Source: Citrobacter sp. (GTDB taxonomy: Bacteria > Pseudomonadota > Gammaproteobacteria > Enterobacterales > Enterobacteriaceae). From it: a stretch of 64,000 bases of DNA. The notes under the pieces are model-generated. The model did no database searches. It was not told the origin of the DNA and saw nothing but the letters and a program-made list of their open reading frames with translations. Shown one piece after another: positions 46,426 to 55,307 of this stretch (positions within the stretch are counted from its first letter, which is position 1; the number at the start of each line of letters is the position of its first letter). The DNA is taken from contig DXKH01000084.1 of NCBI GenBank assembly GCA_019415335.1, positions 1-64,000 of the forward strand, written 5' to 3'. The position numbers and the translations under genes are program-made.

Positions 46426-47439
46426 ATGAATCGAATTATCGTGAGTTTACTGTTGATGGCGCTGGGACTGTTTTCACGTACTGCGCTGGCGTGGGATTGT
46501 TCGACGGTCACGCCATCAACAACCTTATCGCCGCAGAATATCACTATCTCCAGGGATCTGCCGGTGGGGGCCGTTATTGGTACGCAGATGATGACGCCGA
46601 CAGTGAATGCGTTCAGTTGTTTTGATTCAGCGGAAGGGGTCATTTCCAATCAAACGTTTGGCGTAAAGGCGATAGGTACCTTCGATTCGATGGTCAATGG
46701 GGTGCGGGTCTATAAAACCAACGTTGACGGTATTGGCTATGCGATTTCCGGCTCGACGGCAAAGTGTGCCGGAGGGAATGCCGCCGTGACGGGGGCGAAT
46801 ACGATTCGGGGCGATATTAACACCGCCAGGCTTTGTCAAAATACCACGGGAATGATAAGTCCCGGATTGAATGGTTCCGTCACGGTGACGTTTTATAAAA
46901 CGGCGACGGAGACCGGTTCTGGTTCGATATCGGCAAGAACGGTGGGGTCGTTGATCTTGCTGAATAACTCGCTGCTCTGGCAATCCCCGGAGGCCGCAGT
47001 CAATATCAATGCGTTCACGGTGACCACGCCGGCCTGCAAACTGACCACGGCATCCATCCCTGTCGATATGAAAGAGGTTGATAAAAACGCCTTTAATGGC
47101 AAAGGAACGACGCCGGGAGAGGCATATACACAGTCATTCAGTCTGCCGATGACCTGCAATGCCGGCACCGCCGTCAGCGTCAGGATGGAAGGCGATATTA
47201 ATGACGCAACGAAAGGCGTCATTAATACGGCCAGTGGCAGTAACGCCGCCACAGGGGTCGGGATCCAACTGCTTTATAATAACCAGCCAATGAGGTTGGG
47301 CTCCGATGTGGCGGTTGGGACCTCGAGCACAGGGGGCGGGTTCACGGTACCGCTTAAGGCGCGTTACTACCAGACGGGCGATCACATCACCACCGGGGCG
47401 GCGAACGGCGTACTGTCTTTTACGATGACATACCAGTAG
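46426..47439 (+). CDS. Two-domain fimbrial tip adhesin
   Basis: The product is 337 aa, from ATG 46426 behind GGAGGG. It has a signal peptide (ending TALA), an N-terminal lectin-like domain (about residues 24-185) unlike FimH in sequence, and a C-terminal pilin domain (about 190-337) ending LSFTMTYQ. It is the last gene of the operon and by position the receptor-binding tip. The receptor cannot be predicted. Confidence 0.85.
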   Translation: MNRIIVSLLLMALGLFSRTALAWDCSTVTPSTTLSPQNITISRDLPVGAVIGTQMMTPTVNAFSCFDSAEGVISNQTFGVKAIGTFDSMVNGVRVYKTNVDGIGYAISGSTAKCAGGNAAVTGANTIRGDINTARLCQNTTGMISPGLNGSVTVTFYKTATETGSGSISARTVGSLILLNNSLLWQSPEAAVNINAFTVTTPACKLTTASIPVDMKEVDKNAFNGKGTTPGEAYTQSFSLPMTCNAGTAVSVRMEGDINDATKGVINTASGSNAATGVGIQLLYNNQPMRLGSDVAVGTSSTGGGFTVPLKARYYQTGDHITTGAANGVLSFTMTYQ

Positions 47440-47465
47440 TTGCCAGTAACTCACATGCAGATGAG

Positions 47466-47502
47466 CAGCAGAACAGGTTAACGTCAACCTGTTCTGCTGT
47501 TT
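47466..47502. terminator. Strong bidirectional-type terminator
   Basis: CAGCAGAACAGGTT (47466-47479) pairs perfectly over 14 bp with AACCTGTTCTGCTG (47486-47499), loop AACGTC, then TTTATC. It separates the fimbrial operon (plus) from the convergent Dcu-type gene. Confidence 0.85.
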
Positions 47503-47574
47503 ATCACGACATATTTACTGCAGCTACGTTTGTGATGTCGTGGGGTGAAAGGGAACGATCTTCTGTATTGGTCA

Positions 47575-48873
47575 TTACAAAATCATCTGTGCCAGTAAAA
47601 AGCCAAACGGTACCGAGAAGATAATCGACAGACATCCCGGCAGGAAGAAGGGATGATTAACAATCTTTGAGCCATTCCAGCGGGAACTGAGAAATGAACC
47701 CGTGTCATCAGTGGCTATCGCAAACGCGGTTGTCGGATAAATATTGGTGATATAGAGTGCGCTGACTGCGACAAAACTGGCTAATATTGCCTCCGGGCTA
47801 ATTCCAATAGAGGCGGCGATAGGCATCAGTAATGCGCTGGTTGCCCCCTGGCTAAACAGCATCGCGCTGGTACAGAAAAATACCGCCGCCAGTAAGAACG
47901 GCCAGGCGCGTAATATATCGCTGGCTTCCATTTTTATCTCATCGATATGAGCACCGATCAGCGTGCTGCTCAGCCAGACAATCCCTAATACCACCACCAG
48001 TGATTCCGCACCGGATTTAAATATCGGTGAGTTCTTCAGCTCTTTCATGTCCAGCTTGCAGGTAAAAATAATGATGGTGGACACGACAAACATCGTAATA
48101 ATAATTAAGTCGCGGGAGTTGATGGTATGTCCGATAAGCGATTTAAACAGCAGCATACAGACCACGAAGACCACTCCCACCAGAAATATGGCGACCGAGG
48201 ATTTTGCACCAGCGGGAATAGCACGATGGGTCTGTTTATTCAGTACAATTTTATTCTCCTGCATAATTTTTTGACACACAGGATCGTCGGCCAGTTTGGC
48301 GCCTTGTCTGCTGGCAATGAATGCCGCGATCAGCATGGCAAATAACGCGGTGGGCAGGATAACCAGCATTGCATCGCCGAAACTGACGCCCATCACCTCA
48401 ACGGTACCGTACATAATCGCCGTAGCGGCAGAGATCGGAGAGGCGGTAATCCCGAGTTGCGAAGCCACAACCGCCGAGCTTAACGGCTGGCTGGGCCGTA
48501 TACCGTTGTCTTTCGCCACTTCCTGAATCACGTTCATCACTGACATCGCGGTATAACCGGTACCGGACAGTACCGTCAGAATAAACGTTACGGTGGGGGC
48601 AAGAATATTAAGATAGCCTGGATTATGGCGCAGTAACTTTTCGGTCAGGGTGACGAGATAATCCATTCCGCCAGCCTGTTGCATGGCCGAGAGCGCCACA
48701 ATGGTGGACAGAATAATAAGCATCACGTCGACAGGCGGAGAACCTGCCGGAACGCCAAAAATAAATACCGAAATCGCTAATCCGATCCCGCCGGCAAACC
48801 CGACGCCAATTCCACCCCAGCGGGCGGCAAGCATGATGGTTCCCAGCAATAAAACGACATGTAATATCACCAT
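47575..48873 (-). CDS. DcuA/DcuB-family C4-dicarboxylate transporter
   Basis: The product is 432 aa with 10-12 membrane helices. The blocks GTGYTAMSVMNVIQEVAKDNGIRPSQPLS, SQLGITASPISAAT and FSQGATSALLMPIA match the anaerobic Dcu family, which exchanges aspartate, fumarate, malate or succinate. It lies 112 bp downstream of an aspartate ammonia-lyase gene, so together they can import aspartate, make fumarate and export a C4-dicarboxylate. Not identical enough to be sure whether A- or B-type. Confidence 0.9.
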   Translation of the reverse strand: MVILHVVLLLGTIMLAARWGGIGVGFAGGIGLAISVFIFGVPAGSPPVDVMLIILSTIVALSAMQQAGGMDYLVTLTEKLLRHNPGYLNILAPTVTFILTVLSGTGYTAMSVMNVIQEVAKDNGIRPSQPLSSAVVASQLGITASPISAATAIMYGTVEVMGVSFGDAMLVILPTALFAMLIAAFIASRQGAKLADDPVCQKIMQENKIVLNKQTHRAIPAGAKSSVAIFLVGVVFVVCMLLFKSLIGHTINSRDLIIITMFVVSTIIIFTCKLDMKELKNSPIFKSGAESLVVVLGIVWLSSTLIGAHIDEIKMEASDILRAWPFLLAAVFFCTSAMLFSQGATSALLMPIAASIGISPEAILASFVAVSALYITNIYPTTAFAIATDDTGSFLSSRWNGSKIVNHPFFLPGCLSIIFSVPFGFLLAQMIL

Positions 48874-48984
48874 ATAATTAACCTGCTCTTTGTTATATTT
48901 TATTTATCGGCAACGCGGGGGCGAGGTAATGAATAGGGAATATTCATTACCTGCAGTTAACGCTTATTTCTTGAGAACAGATGA

Positions 48985-50415
48985 TTACGACATATTCATT
49001 TCTGTTTGATAGCGTTTAATCGCTGCCGTGCTCTTTTGCGGATCGGTCATGTTCATCGGATCAAGCAGATAATCCGCCTGTTCCGCCGTCAGCAGTTTTT
49101 CTGCCAGCACGACCTGTCTTACGCTGCACTGCTGTTGGTACGCGGCTTTTGCAATTCGCGATCCCACCTGATAACCAAACAGGGTTGCCACGACGGTGGC
49201 CAGCGCCGTACTTTCCTCTGCGTAGCGAGCACTCACTTCTTCATTTATCGCAATATCTTTCAGACATTTATCGATGAACAGCGGTATCCCCCGGCTCAGT
49301 AATGAACAGGATTCGAAGAGCGCCTTCAGCAGCACCGGTTCCCACACGTTCAGGTCAAGCTCGCCGCCCTCAACCGCCATGGTCACCGTGACGTCATTAC
49401 CGATAACCTGATAGGCAATTTGATTCATCAGTTCGGGCATGACCGGGTTAATTTTGCCCGGCATGATGGATGAACCCGGTTGCACGGCAGGGACAATAAT
49501 TTCATTAAAACCGGCGCGCGGACCTGAACCCTGAATACGAAAATCGGTCGCCATTTTGGAGAGAAACGCGGCGATTTTTTTGAGCTGTGCGGAGAATTCA
49601 ATATAAAAATCACCGTGTTGCAGACCATCGAAGAAATCTGCTTCCGGACGGTATTTTTCGCCAGTGAGGGTTTCCAGCCATTGATACACTGCCGGAAGAT
49701 ATCCCTCGTGGGTGGACAACCCTGTACCGATAGCCGTCGCCCCCAGCGGTAAACACAGCGCCTCCTCGTTAACCTCGGTCAATTTTTCCCTAAGCCGACA
49801 GACCTGTGTGCGATAGGCGCCAAACTGCTGACCAAACGTCATCGGCACCGCATCCTGTAAGCAGGTGCGGCCTAATTTCACTTTGTCGGCAAACAGACGG
49901 CTTTTATCCGCTAATACGGCTTCCAGTTTTTCCAGTTGCAACAGCAAATGCTTGATATTCACGCGACTGGTCATTTTCATCGCCGCAGGAATGACGTCGT
50001 TAGTCGACTGCCCCATATTGACGTGCGTATTTGGGTGAACCGCGTCATACCCCCGTGTGCCGGTGAGCAGTTCATTCGCGCGGTTAGCGACCACTTCATT
50101 CATGTTCATATTGGTCGAGGTGCCGCCGCCGCCCTGAAAAATATCAATCGGGAAATGGGCGTCAAAATCACCGTTCATCACCTCCTGCGACGCTGTCACG
50201 ATAACAGCGGCTTTTTGCTGATCCAACGCACCAATTTGCGCGTTTGCCTGAGCGGCCGCCTGTTTTATCGCGGCGATCGACCACAGGAAATGCGGAATAT
50301 CCCCGGCCGTTTGTCCCGATACTGAAAAATTCAATACCGCCCGTTGCGTTTGAATACCGTAGTAGGCTTCCCCCGGCACCATTAACGTTCCTAATAGATC
50401 CTTTTCCTCACGCAT
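48985..50415 (-). CDS. aspA: Aspartate ammonia-lyase
   Basis: The product is 476 aa, the AspA length. The superfamily loop GSSIMPGKINPVMPE and the HPNTHVNMGQSTND segment are characteristic; MPELMNQIAYQVIGND favours AspA over fumarase C. It deaminates L-aspartate to fumarate. AGGAAGAGAG precedes the start. Together with the Dcu gene it forms a minus-strand unit; a LysR gene is divergent. It is probably a second copy beside the usual aspA-dcuA locus. Confidence 0.9.
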   Translation of the reverse strand: MREEKDLLGTLMVPGEAYYGIQTQRAVLNFSVSGQTAGDIPHFLWSIAAIKQAAAQANAQIGALDQQKAAVIVTASQEVMNGDFDAHFPIDIFQGGGGTSTNMNMNEVVANRANELLTGTRGYDAVHPNTHVNMGQSTNDVIPAAMKMTSRVNIKHLLLQLEKLEAVLADKSRLFADKVKLGRTCLQDAVPMTFGQQFGAYRTQVCRLREKLTEVNEEALCLPLGATAIGTGLSTHEGYLPAVYQWLETLTGEKYRPEADFFDGLQHGDFYIEFSAQLKKIAAFLSKMATDFRIQGSGPRAGFNEIIVPAVQPGSSIMPGKINPVMPELMNQIAYQVIGNDVTVTMAVEGGELDLNVWEPVLLKALFESCSLLSRGIPLFIDKCLKDIAINEEVSARYAEESTALATVVATLFGYQVGSRIAKAAYQQQCSVRQVVLAEKLLTAEQADYLLDPMNMTDPQKSTAAIKRYQTEMNMS

Positions 50416-50550
50416 CGTTGTCTCTCTTCCTGTATTAAGGTGTATAGCTACCTTAATTTGCTGGCAGTACAGATAATTTGAAGTGGCTCAAAGAAAAAAA
50501 AGCATTGAAAAGATAAATACTCATTATTAAAAAATGTAATAGTAGAGGCG

Positions 50551-51495
50551 ATGATGAAGGATATTAATTTCGATTTTAAGCAGTTACAGGCGTTTTTAGC
50601 GGTGATTGAGACCGGTTCATTTACCGCTGCGGCCAAGAAACTCAACCTGACTCAATCCTCAATTTCTCAGCAGATCGCGAATCTGGAAAATGGCTTAAAA
50701 ACCGAAGTGATTAACCGCTCACAGCGGCCCATTCAGATGACGATAGCCGGGCAGGCGCTGTATCCGCTGGGGAAAAAAATTATCGATAGCGGTGTTTATT
50801 TGCAGGAACATATTAACGCGATCAGTCATGGACATATTTCGCATTTGAAAATCGGCTTTGTTGATTCGATCGGTAAATCCATTGGCCTGGATATCCTTAC
50901 GTTCCTGCAACCACAGGTGAAACATATTTTTCAGGTGACCGGCACGGCATCGGGGCTGCTTGCCGCGCTGAATACTGGCAGCATTAACCTGGCCATCACG
51001 ATGCTGCATACTGAGATGCCGCCTAATGTCAGAATGTACCCGCTCATTGAGGAGGAGTTTCTGTGCGTTTGTCCCAAAGCCTGGCCGGAGACGCGGCTGG
51101 AAGCGTTGTGTAAAAACAGGGACTACATCGCCTACACCCGCAATACGCCGACCGGCATCCAGACGCTCAACTGGCTGAAATGGAACAACTTGTCTCCGTC
51201 CATCCAGTTTGAAATGGACAATGCGGATGACATTCTGAAATTGATTGCCAGTGGTTATGGATGGACGCTGACCACGCCGCTGTTTATTACCACCATTCCC
51301 GCATTTACTGACGCGCTGAAAATTATCCGTATCAACAACCGCAAAGAGCGACGCAAAATTGTCCTGCTGTGTAAAGACGACGAACTGTCTGAGTTCTATA
51401 AAAACCTGGCGATTGAAGTCCGCTCGATACTGGAAACAAAGCTGGAGCAGACTTTTTACAGTAAACTCGATGCGGATGCTGATGGGGCGTCGTGA
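50551..51495 (+). CDS. LysR-family regulator, divergent from aspA-dcu
   Basis: The product is 314 aa (two adjacent ATGs at 50551 and 50554; the second has better spacing from AGAGG). HTH FLAVIETGSFTAAAKKLNLTQSSISQQIANLE is classical, followed by an effector domain with VGFVDSIGKSIGLDILTFLQP. Its divergent position with a 135-bp shared promoter region marks it as the likely regulator of the aspA-dcu pair. Confidence 0.9.
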   Translation: MMKDINFDFKQLQAFLAVIETGSFTAAAKKLNLTQSSISQQIANLENGLKTEVINRSQRPIQMTIAGQALYPLGKKIIDSGVYLQEHINAISHGHISHLKIGFVDSIGKSIGLDILTFLQPQVKHIFQVTGTASGLLAALNTGSINLAITMLHTEMPPNVRMYPLIEEEFLCVCPKAWPETRLEALCKNRDYIAYTRNTPTGIQTLNWLKWNNLSPSIQFEMDNADDILKLIASGYGWTLTTPLFITTIPAFTDALKIIRINNRKERRKIVLLCKDDELSEFYKNLAIEVRSILETKLEQTFYSKLDADADGAS

Positions 51496-51618
51496 TCATG
51501 CTCGCTACGCAGGTATCCGTTATTGACATAACCCCAATCACTCATAATTCGCTCTCCAGCGAAGTATTACCCGGTATAACCCTCTAAAGTGACGGGAGTG
51601 ATAACGTCGGAGGTTGCT

Positions 51619-51921
51619 ATGATTGCTGTGATTTTTGAAGCGGATGCGATACCCGCTCAGCAGGAACGATATTTACAACTCGCCGCTGAACTCAGGATGG
51701 AACTCGTTAATATTGCCGGTTTCATCTCGATTGAGCGTTTCGGGAGTTTGAGTACGGAAGGGAAGATTTTATCGCTTTCGTGGTGGGAGAGCGAAGAGGC
51801 TGTTGCGGTGTGGAAAAACAACATGAAACATCGGGCAGCGCAAAGGGAAGGACGGGAGTCGATATTTTCGTTTTACCGAATCCGCGTTGCGCAAGTTCTG
51901 CGTGATTATTCATCCGAATAA
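51619..51921 (+). CDS. ABM-domain (antibiotic biosynthesis monooxygenase-like) protein
   Basis: The product is 100 aa, start behind GGAGG. VIFEADAIPAQQERYLQLAAELRMEL and FGSLSTEGKILSLSWWESEEAVAVW are typical of small ferredoxin-like ABM proteins, which act as dimers in quinol or haem-like oxidations or have unknown roles. It stands alone behind the LysR gene (124 bp gap). Confidence 0.82.
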   Translation: MIAVIFEADAIPAQQERYLQLAAELRMELVNIAGFISIERFGSLSTEGKILSLSWWESEEAVAVWKNNMKHRAAQREGRESIFSFYRIRVAQVLRDYSSE

Positions 51922-51940
51922 GAAGCCAATGGAATAATCT

Positions 51941-51965
51941 CCCGACGATCCTTCGGGACGTCGGG
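51941..51965 (+). terminator. Stem-loop after the ABM gene
   Basis: CCCGACG (51941-51947) pairs with CGTCGGG (51959-51965), with a small inner pairing in the loop, 20 bp after the stop. A T-run is lacking. Confidence 0.5.
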
Positions 51966-53640
51966 GAGGGTTTACCCCCCTGTTCTCGCCAATAAACTGT
52001 CCCGTGCCGCTGTCAGAACCGCAGTGACAGTAAAGCCAAAAGGGGAATGGAAAGTAGGTGGTCTATTTCTGGGCCATTGCGAACGACAGGTCATTGCCCC
52101 GCAACCTGGAAAAAAATAGCATTGGTCCGACAGCCAAATTTATTTTCCAGACGGAGTTTTCTGACATAGACTTCTTTAGGTTTAAGATGATCAAGTTCAA
52201 CAATTTCTTTAAACCCCATTTCTAAAGTAAATATTCACCTCCGGCCATACTGCAAATTGGGTATGTTCACAATATAGAGAACACACGCTCTTCTTGGGTG
52301 AAATAAGGCATGCCGTCTCACAACTGATACAATGAATTTGTCTTCTCGAATGTGCATTCATACATAATGTCTCCCAAATCGTTCACATTCATTCGCTAAG
52401 TTTCTGTACATGCCTGATACTCCCCCTAAAAGTCTTGAGGAACCACTCGTGCAAATAGTCCTTTTTGTGGGAGAGGTGTGTTCAACAGTCACCATTCCGC
52501 TCCTTAATGGGAAATAATAAAGAGGAAAGCTAATTAATACGTAACTAACCGTAAATTCATATTCATGACTTTTATGAAAAGTAAAGTCAATATTACGTGA
52601 TGTCAATAGCTTCGAAATTCAATTGTGTTTTCAAATGGCACAATAAAATAACGCAAAGGGTAAAATTCTTATATTATCAGTCAATGTGATTTACGATTGT
52701 TTCACGGAATATATGCAGGCTGAACTATTTCTTCAGATGAGTAAAATAAGAATTTATTTCATGTATCAAGTCATTATTGCAACAATTTTAAAGGGGTCAA
52801 AAAGAGAATGTGGCACTTTATGTTAAGGGATTAACAGAATGAAGTTTAGCTTTCCGATAGCGCACTGGAGACTCAATCTGTGATAAATCTCATTGTGGGT
52901 CTGTTGAAGTTGGAATTCATCGATATATAAATCGGCATGGAAAATTCAGACTTTCGTTGTCGTTGATAAGGGATTATCCATGTTAACGATGTGGACTTTT
53001 TTAACCTGCTAATGATTTGCGGGAATACTGTTACTGCCGTTATCCAGTGTGTGAATGGTCGTCCAGTAGGGCACGGGTCACCTCAAATTAGCAGAGAGGC
53101 GATATCAGGCAGAGTTATCAACACAACCGGAACGGACTGGCTGACCCGAGAGAGAAGTGACTTGCGTTTTTTGTGCGTAAGGGGGATGAAAAGGCATTAG
53201 GAGTCATTGATGTGTTGCTAAGAATTATTGAGAAATTATTTTGTGATCATTGCTGGTTCGCTTTGCCTGGCAGGATTTTACCAACAGCGAAGATTTGCCT
53301 TTCATGGTGACTTGCTGGTAAGTCGTTGTTTTCTGTCTGAAGGTGGTGATGGCTTTTGCGTTGAGCGGATTCGTCGCCGGAAGGTGGTATAAGAACAGAT
53401 TGAGCGTTGCCATGAGAAGGGACTGAGACAAGAGCCAGAGAGTATTGAGTTTTTGAATTAATGTAACCCTAAATATTACCCCTTGAAAATACAAGGGGCA
53501 ATATAATAAGGGCGAATATTTGATATTTGTCGTATTTTAATAGTTTTTTACGGATTAAGTGCTTATTGCAATCTGTACCCGGGAGCATAAATGTTAGATA
53601 ATCTCGGGTGGATTTATCCCTGGTGTTACGTTGGTCTTTG
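51966..53640. other. Long AT-rich decayed stretch without an intact gene
   Basis: About 1.7 kb show no full-length gene. Minus-strand reading pieces look protein-like but broken (52091-52300, listed separately). Other open frames (52358-52606 minus, 52991-53200 plus, 53225-53494 minus) start weakly and show no family pattern. The composition is markedly AT-rich compared with the flanking operons, as in silenced or degenerating accessory DNA. A strong terminator lies at its right end. Confidence 0.5.
52091..52300 (-). pseudogene. Unrecognised gene remnant with a frameshift
   Basis: On the minus strand a piece reading SPKKSVCSLYCEHTQFAV..NIYFRNG (about 52215-52300) appears to continue in another frame as KEIVELDHLKPKEVYVRKL, ending ...TNAIFFQVAGQ at the stop 52091. 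The mix of charged and hydrophobic residues looks like real protein, and the join lies near 52215. I do not recognise the family. It is probably the C-terminal end of a decayed gene. Confidence 0.35.
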
Positions 53641-53644
53641 ACCG

Positions 53645-53688
53645 CCTGACTAGTATGCGCCGCGAGCGCTATTAGTCAGGTATTTTTT
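53645..53688 (+). terminator. Strong rho-independent terminator without an upstream gene
   Basis: CCTGACTA...GCGC (53645-53660) pairs with GCGC...TAGTCAGG (53666-53680) with one bulge and a 5-nt loop, followed by TATTTTTTAA. It points in the plus direction, toward luxI, but no plus-strand gene ends nearby, so it may end a small RNA or a read-through transcript. Confidence 0.75.
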
Positions 53689-53717
53689 AAGTATATGGAA
53701 GACCCGGCCTAAAAAAA

Positions 53718-53737
53718 AGCTGTCCTAAAAGACAGGG
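53718..53737. promoter_or_regulatory. Lux-box-like dyad upstream of luxI
   Basis: AGCTGTCCTAAAAGACAGGG contains CTG-N10-CAG (53720-53735), the core of lux boxes bound by LuxR-type proteins, 40-55 bp before the luxI start. On the minus strand the same bases resemble a 5-bp-stem terminator with T-run, but no minus-strand gene ends there, so the lux-box reading is favoured. Confidence 0.5.
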
Positions 53738-53775
53738 GATAATAATTTCGCAATGTTATTATCAGGAATGAAGAA

Positions 53776-54411
53776 ATGAACTCTTTTGTTGAGTTTTTTT
53801 TGCTTGATCGTGATGAGTTGCCGTCAGGTTTTGCCACTGAACTCTACCGGTTACGAAACCGAACATTTCGTGAGCGACTCAACTGGAAAGTGGATTGTAT
53901 TGATGGCCTGGAAAAGGATCAATTCGATAATGAGAACACGACTTACCTTCTGGGCATGCATGAGGGAGAGATCCTGTGCGGGGCCCGATTTATCGACGCC
54001 ACGCAACCGACGATGATCAGCGAAATATTCCATGAGTACTTTGATAATATCACTCTCCCCACGGATATTCCCTGTTGCGAAGTGAGTCGCTTGTTTTTAG
54101 ATAAAGTCAGACGTGATTCCGGAAATCTTCGCGGGATGCCTGCCAGTAAAGCACTGTTCCTTGCGATGATCGTCTATTGCATGAAAAAACAATATCGGGG
54201 TATGTTCGCCGTTGCCAGTCGCGGCATGTATGCCATTTTTCGTCATGCCAACTGGAAAATAGACGTGATTCAGAAAGGTCTTTCTGAGAAAGGTGAAACT
54301 ATCTACTATATTTTTATGCCGGCAAGTGAAAGCGCAATCGAAAGCATCATCAGCAAAGACAAGGCCAGCGATTGGCTCCGTGAGATACTTCAACAACTTC
54401 GCCGTATGTAA
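53776..54411 (+). CDS. LuxI-family acyl-homoserine-lactone synthase
   Basis: The product is 211 aa. All landmark residues of AHL synthases are visible: Arg27 and Phe31 (LRNRTF), Trp37, Asp48 and Asp51 (EKDQFD), Arg71 (CGARF), and Glu102/Arg105 in EVSRLFLDK. It makes an N-acyl-homoserine lactone from SAM and acyl-ACP; chain length cannot be read. It converges with the luxR gene (13 bp between the stops), the arrangement known for EsaI/R and other enterobacterial pairs. Confidence 0.95.
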   Translation: MNSFVEFFLLDRDELPSGFATELYRLRNRTFRERLNWKVDCIDGLEKDQFDNENTTYLLGMHEGEILCGARFIDATQPTMISEIFHEYFDNITLPTDIPCCEVSRLFLDKVRRDSGNLRGMPASKALFLAMIVYCMKKQYRGMFAVASRGMYAIFRHANWKIDVIQKGLSEKGETIYYIFMPASESAIESIISKDKASDWLREILQQLRRM

Positions 54412-54424
54412 TCCCGAACGGAGT

Positions 54425-55117
54425 TCAGTTATCCAGTAATCTGAGCTCCATTCCAAGTTTTACCGCATGTCTGGCATTGTTCACGCCCAGCTTCTTCATC
54501 GCATTGCTCATATGAAATTTCACGGTTCGCTCAGCAATGGACAGAATAACCGAGACTTCCGCATACGTTTTACCGGCACTGACCCATTTCAAAATCTGTC
54601 GTTCACGCGGCGACAAAAAGACGTTCTTTTTCTGATGGACTTTACTGTAGAGATTGAGTGTTTTCTGATGTAACTGAATGAGAAAATGCATGAAGTGTGC
54701 ACGGCAAGATTCCATCTCAATACCCGAATCCTTCTGGCTGATGATGGACAACACCACAAGATTATTCAGGTAGTCATGCAGGGGAAACGTCTGACCCTGA
54801 TAAATATTGTGTTCAGAACTTTCACTGAAAATACGCGTCAGGTTATAGCCACTCGCCAGCAGTACCTTATTCTCCCAGAAAAAATCTTCAACGCTGCTTA
54901 ATGCCCTAATAATAACAGGGTCAATAAACTGGTATTTTCTTTCAAGGTAGATGTTAAACCACTCGGGGTTATTATTAATAATCTGCATTTGCGAGGGATC
55001 TTTCTTGTTCATAATCGCATATGCGTAGATCGTATTCTGGTAGCCCTTAATGAACGCATTCAGTTCATTCTGGATTAACGTATTGATCCCTTCATCGCTG
55101 TAATACATATCCTTCAC
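54425..55117 (-). CDS. LuxR-family quorum-sensing regulator
   Basis: The product is 230 aa from GTG 55117 (ATG 55108 is an alternative). The N-terminal AHL-binding domain carries the W/Y/D pattern in WFNIYLERKYQFIDPVI and FFWEN. The C-terminal HTH is SPRERQILKWVSAGKTYAEVSVILSIAERTVKFHMSNAMKKLGVNNAR. It is the cognate receptor of the convergent synthase. It is co-directional with the fim operon, 190 bp behind fimK. Confidence 0.94.
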   Translation of the reverse strand: MKDMYYSDEGINTLIQNELNAFIKGYQNTIYAYAIMNKKDPSQMQIINNNPEWFNIYLERKYQFIDPVIIRALSSVEDFFWENKVLLASGYNLTRIFSESSEHNIYQGQTFPLHDYLNNLVVLSIISQKDSGIEMESCRAHFMHFLIQLHQKTLNLYSKVHQKKNVFLSPRERQILKWVSAGKTYAEVSVILSIAERTVKFHMSNAMKKLGVNNARHAVKLGMELRLLDN

Positions 55118-55236
55118 GCCAGCTGCTGCCTCTGAGATGAGTGTTTGAATAAGTAGTATAGCCTGCCTCGTTGCCTGACAAAATGGACTTACCCCACAAC
55201 AGTAGATATTTCTGCCTTTATGGCGAGGTTTGTTTA

Positions 55237-55253
55237 CTGTCGGAAAAGGTCAG
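55237..55253. promoter_or_regulatory. Weaker lux-box-like dyad upstream of luxR
   Basis: CTGTCGGAAAAGGTCAG reads CTG-N11-CAG, one base longer than a standard lux-box core, but shares CTGTC, AAAAG and CAG with the luxI-side site. It lies 120-136 bp before the luxR start in the fimK-luxR gap. Confidence 0.3.
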
Positions 55254-55307
55254 GTTCGGCGTCTATTCGGTATCAAACCCCCTCGCGCTGGCGAAGAGCA
55301 TGTTCCG

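Noticed and set aside
52358..52606. Minus-strand frame of 82 aa in the decayed stretch
   Set aside because: No recognisable motif, weak start, low-complexity hydrophobic part; treated as non-coding.
53225..53494. Minus-strand frame of 89 aa before luxI
   Set aside because: Basic, threonine-rich sequence without a family match or ribosome site. It could be a remnant, but I cannot support it.
53711..53737. Minus-strand terminator reading of the dyad before luxI
   Set aside because: A T-run follows on the minus strand, but the stem is only 5 bp and no minus-strand gene ends here; the lux-box reading fits better.
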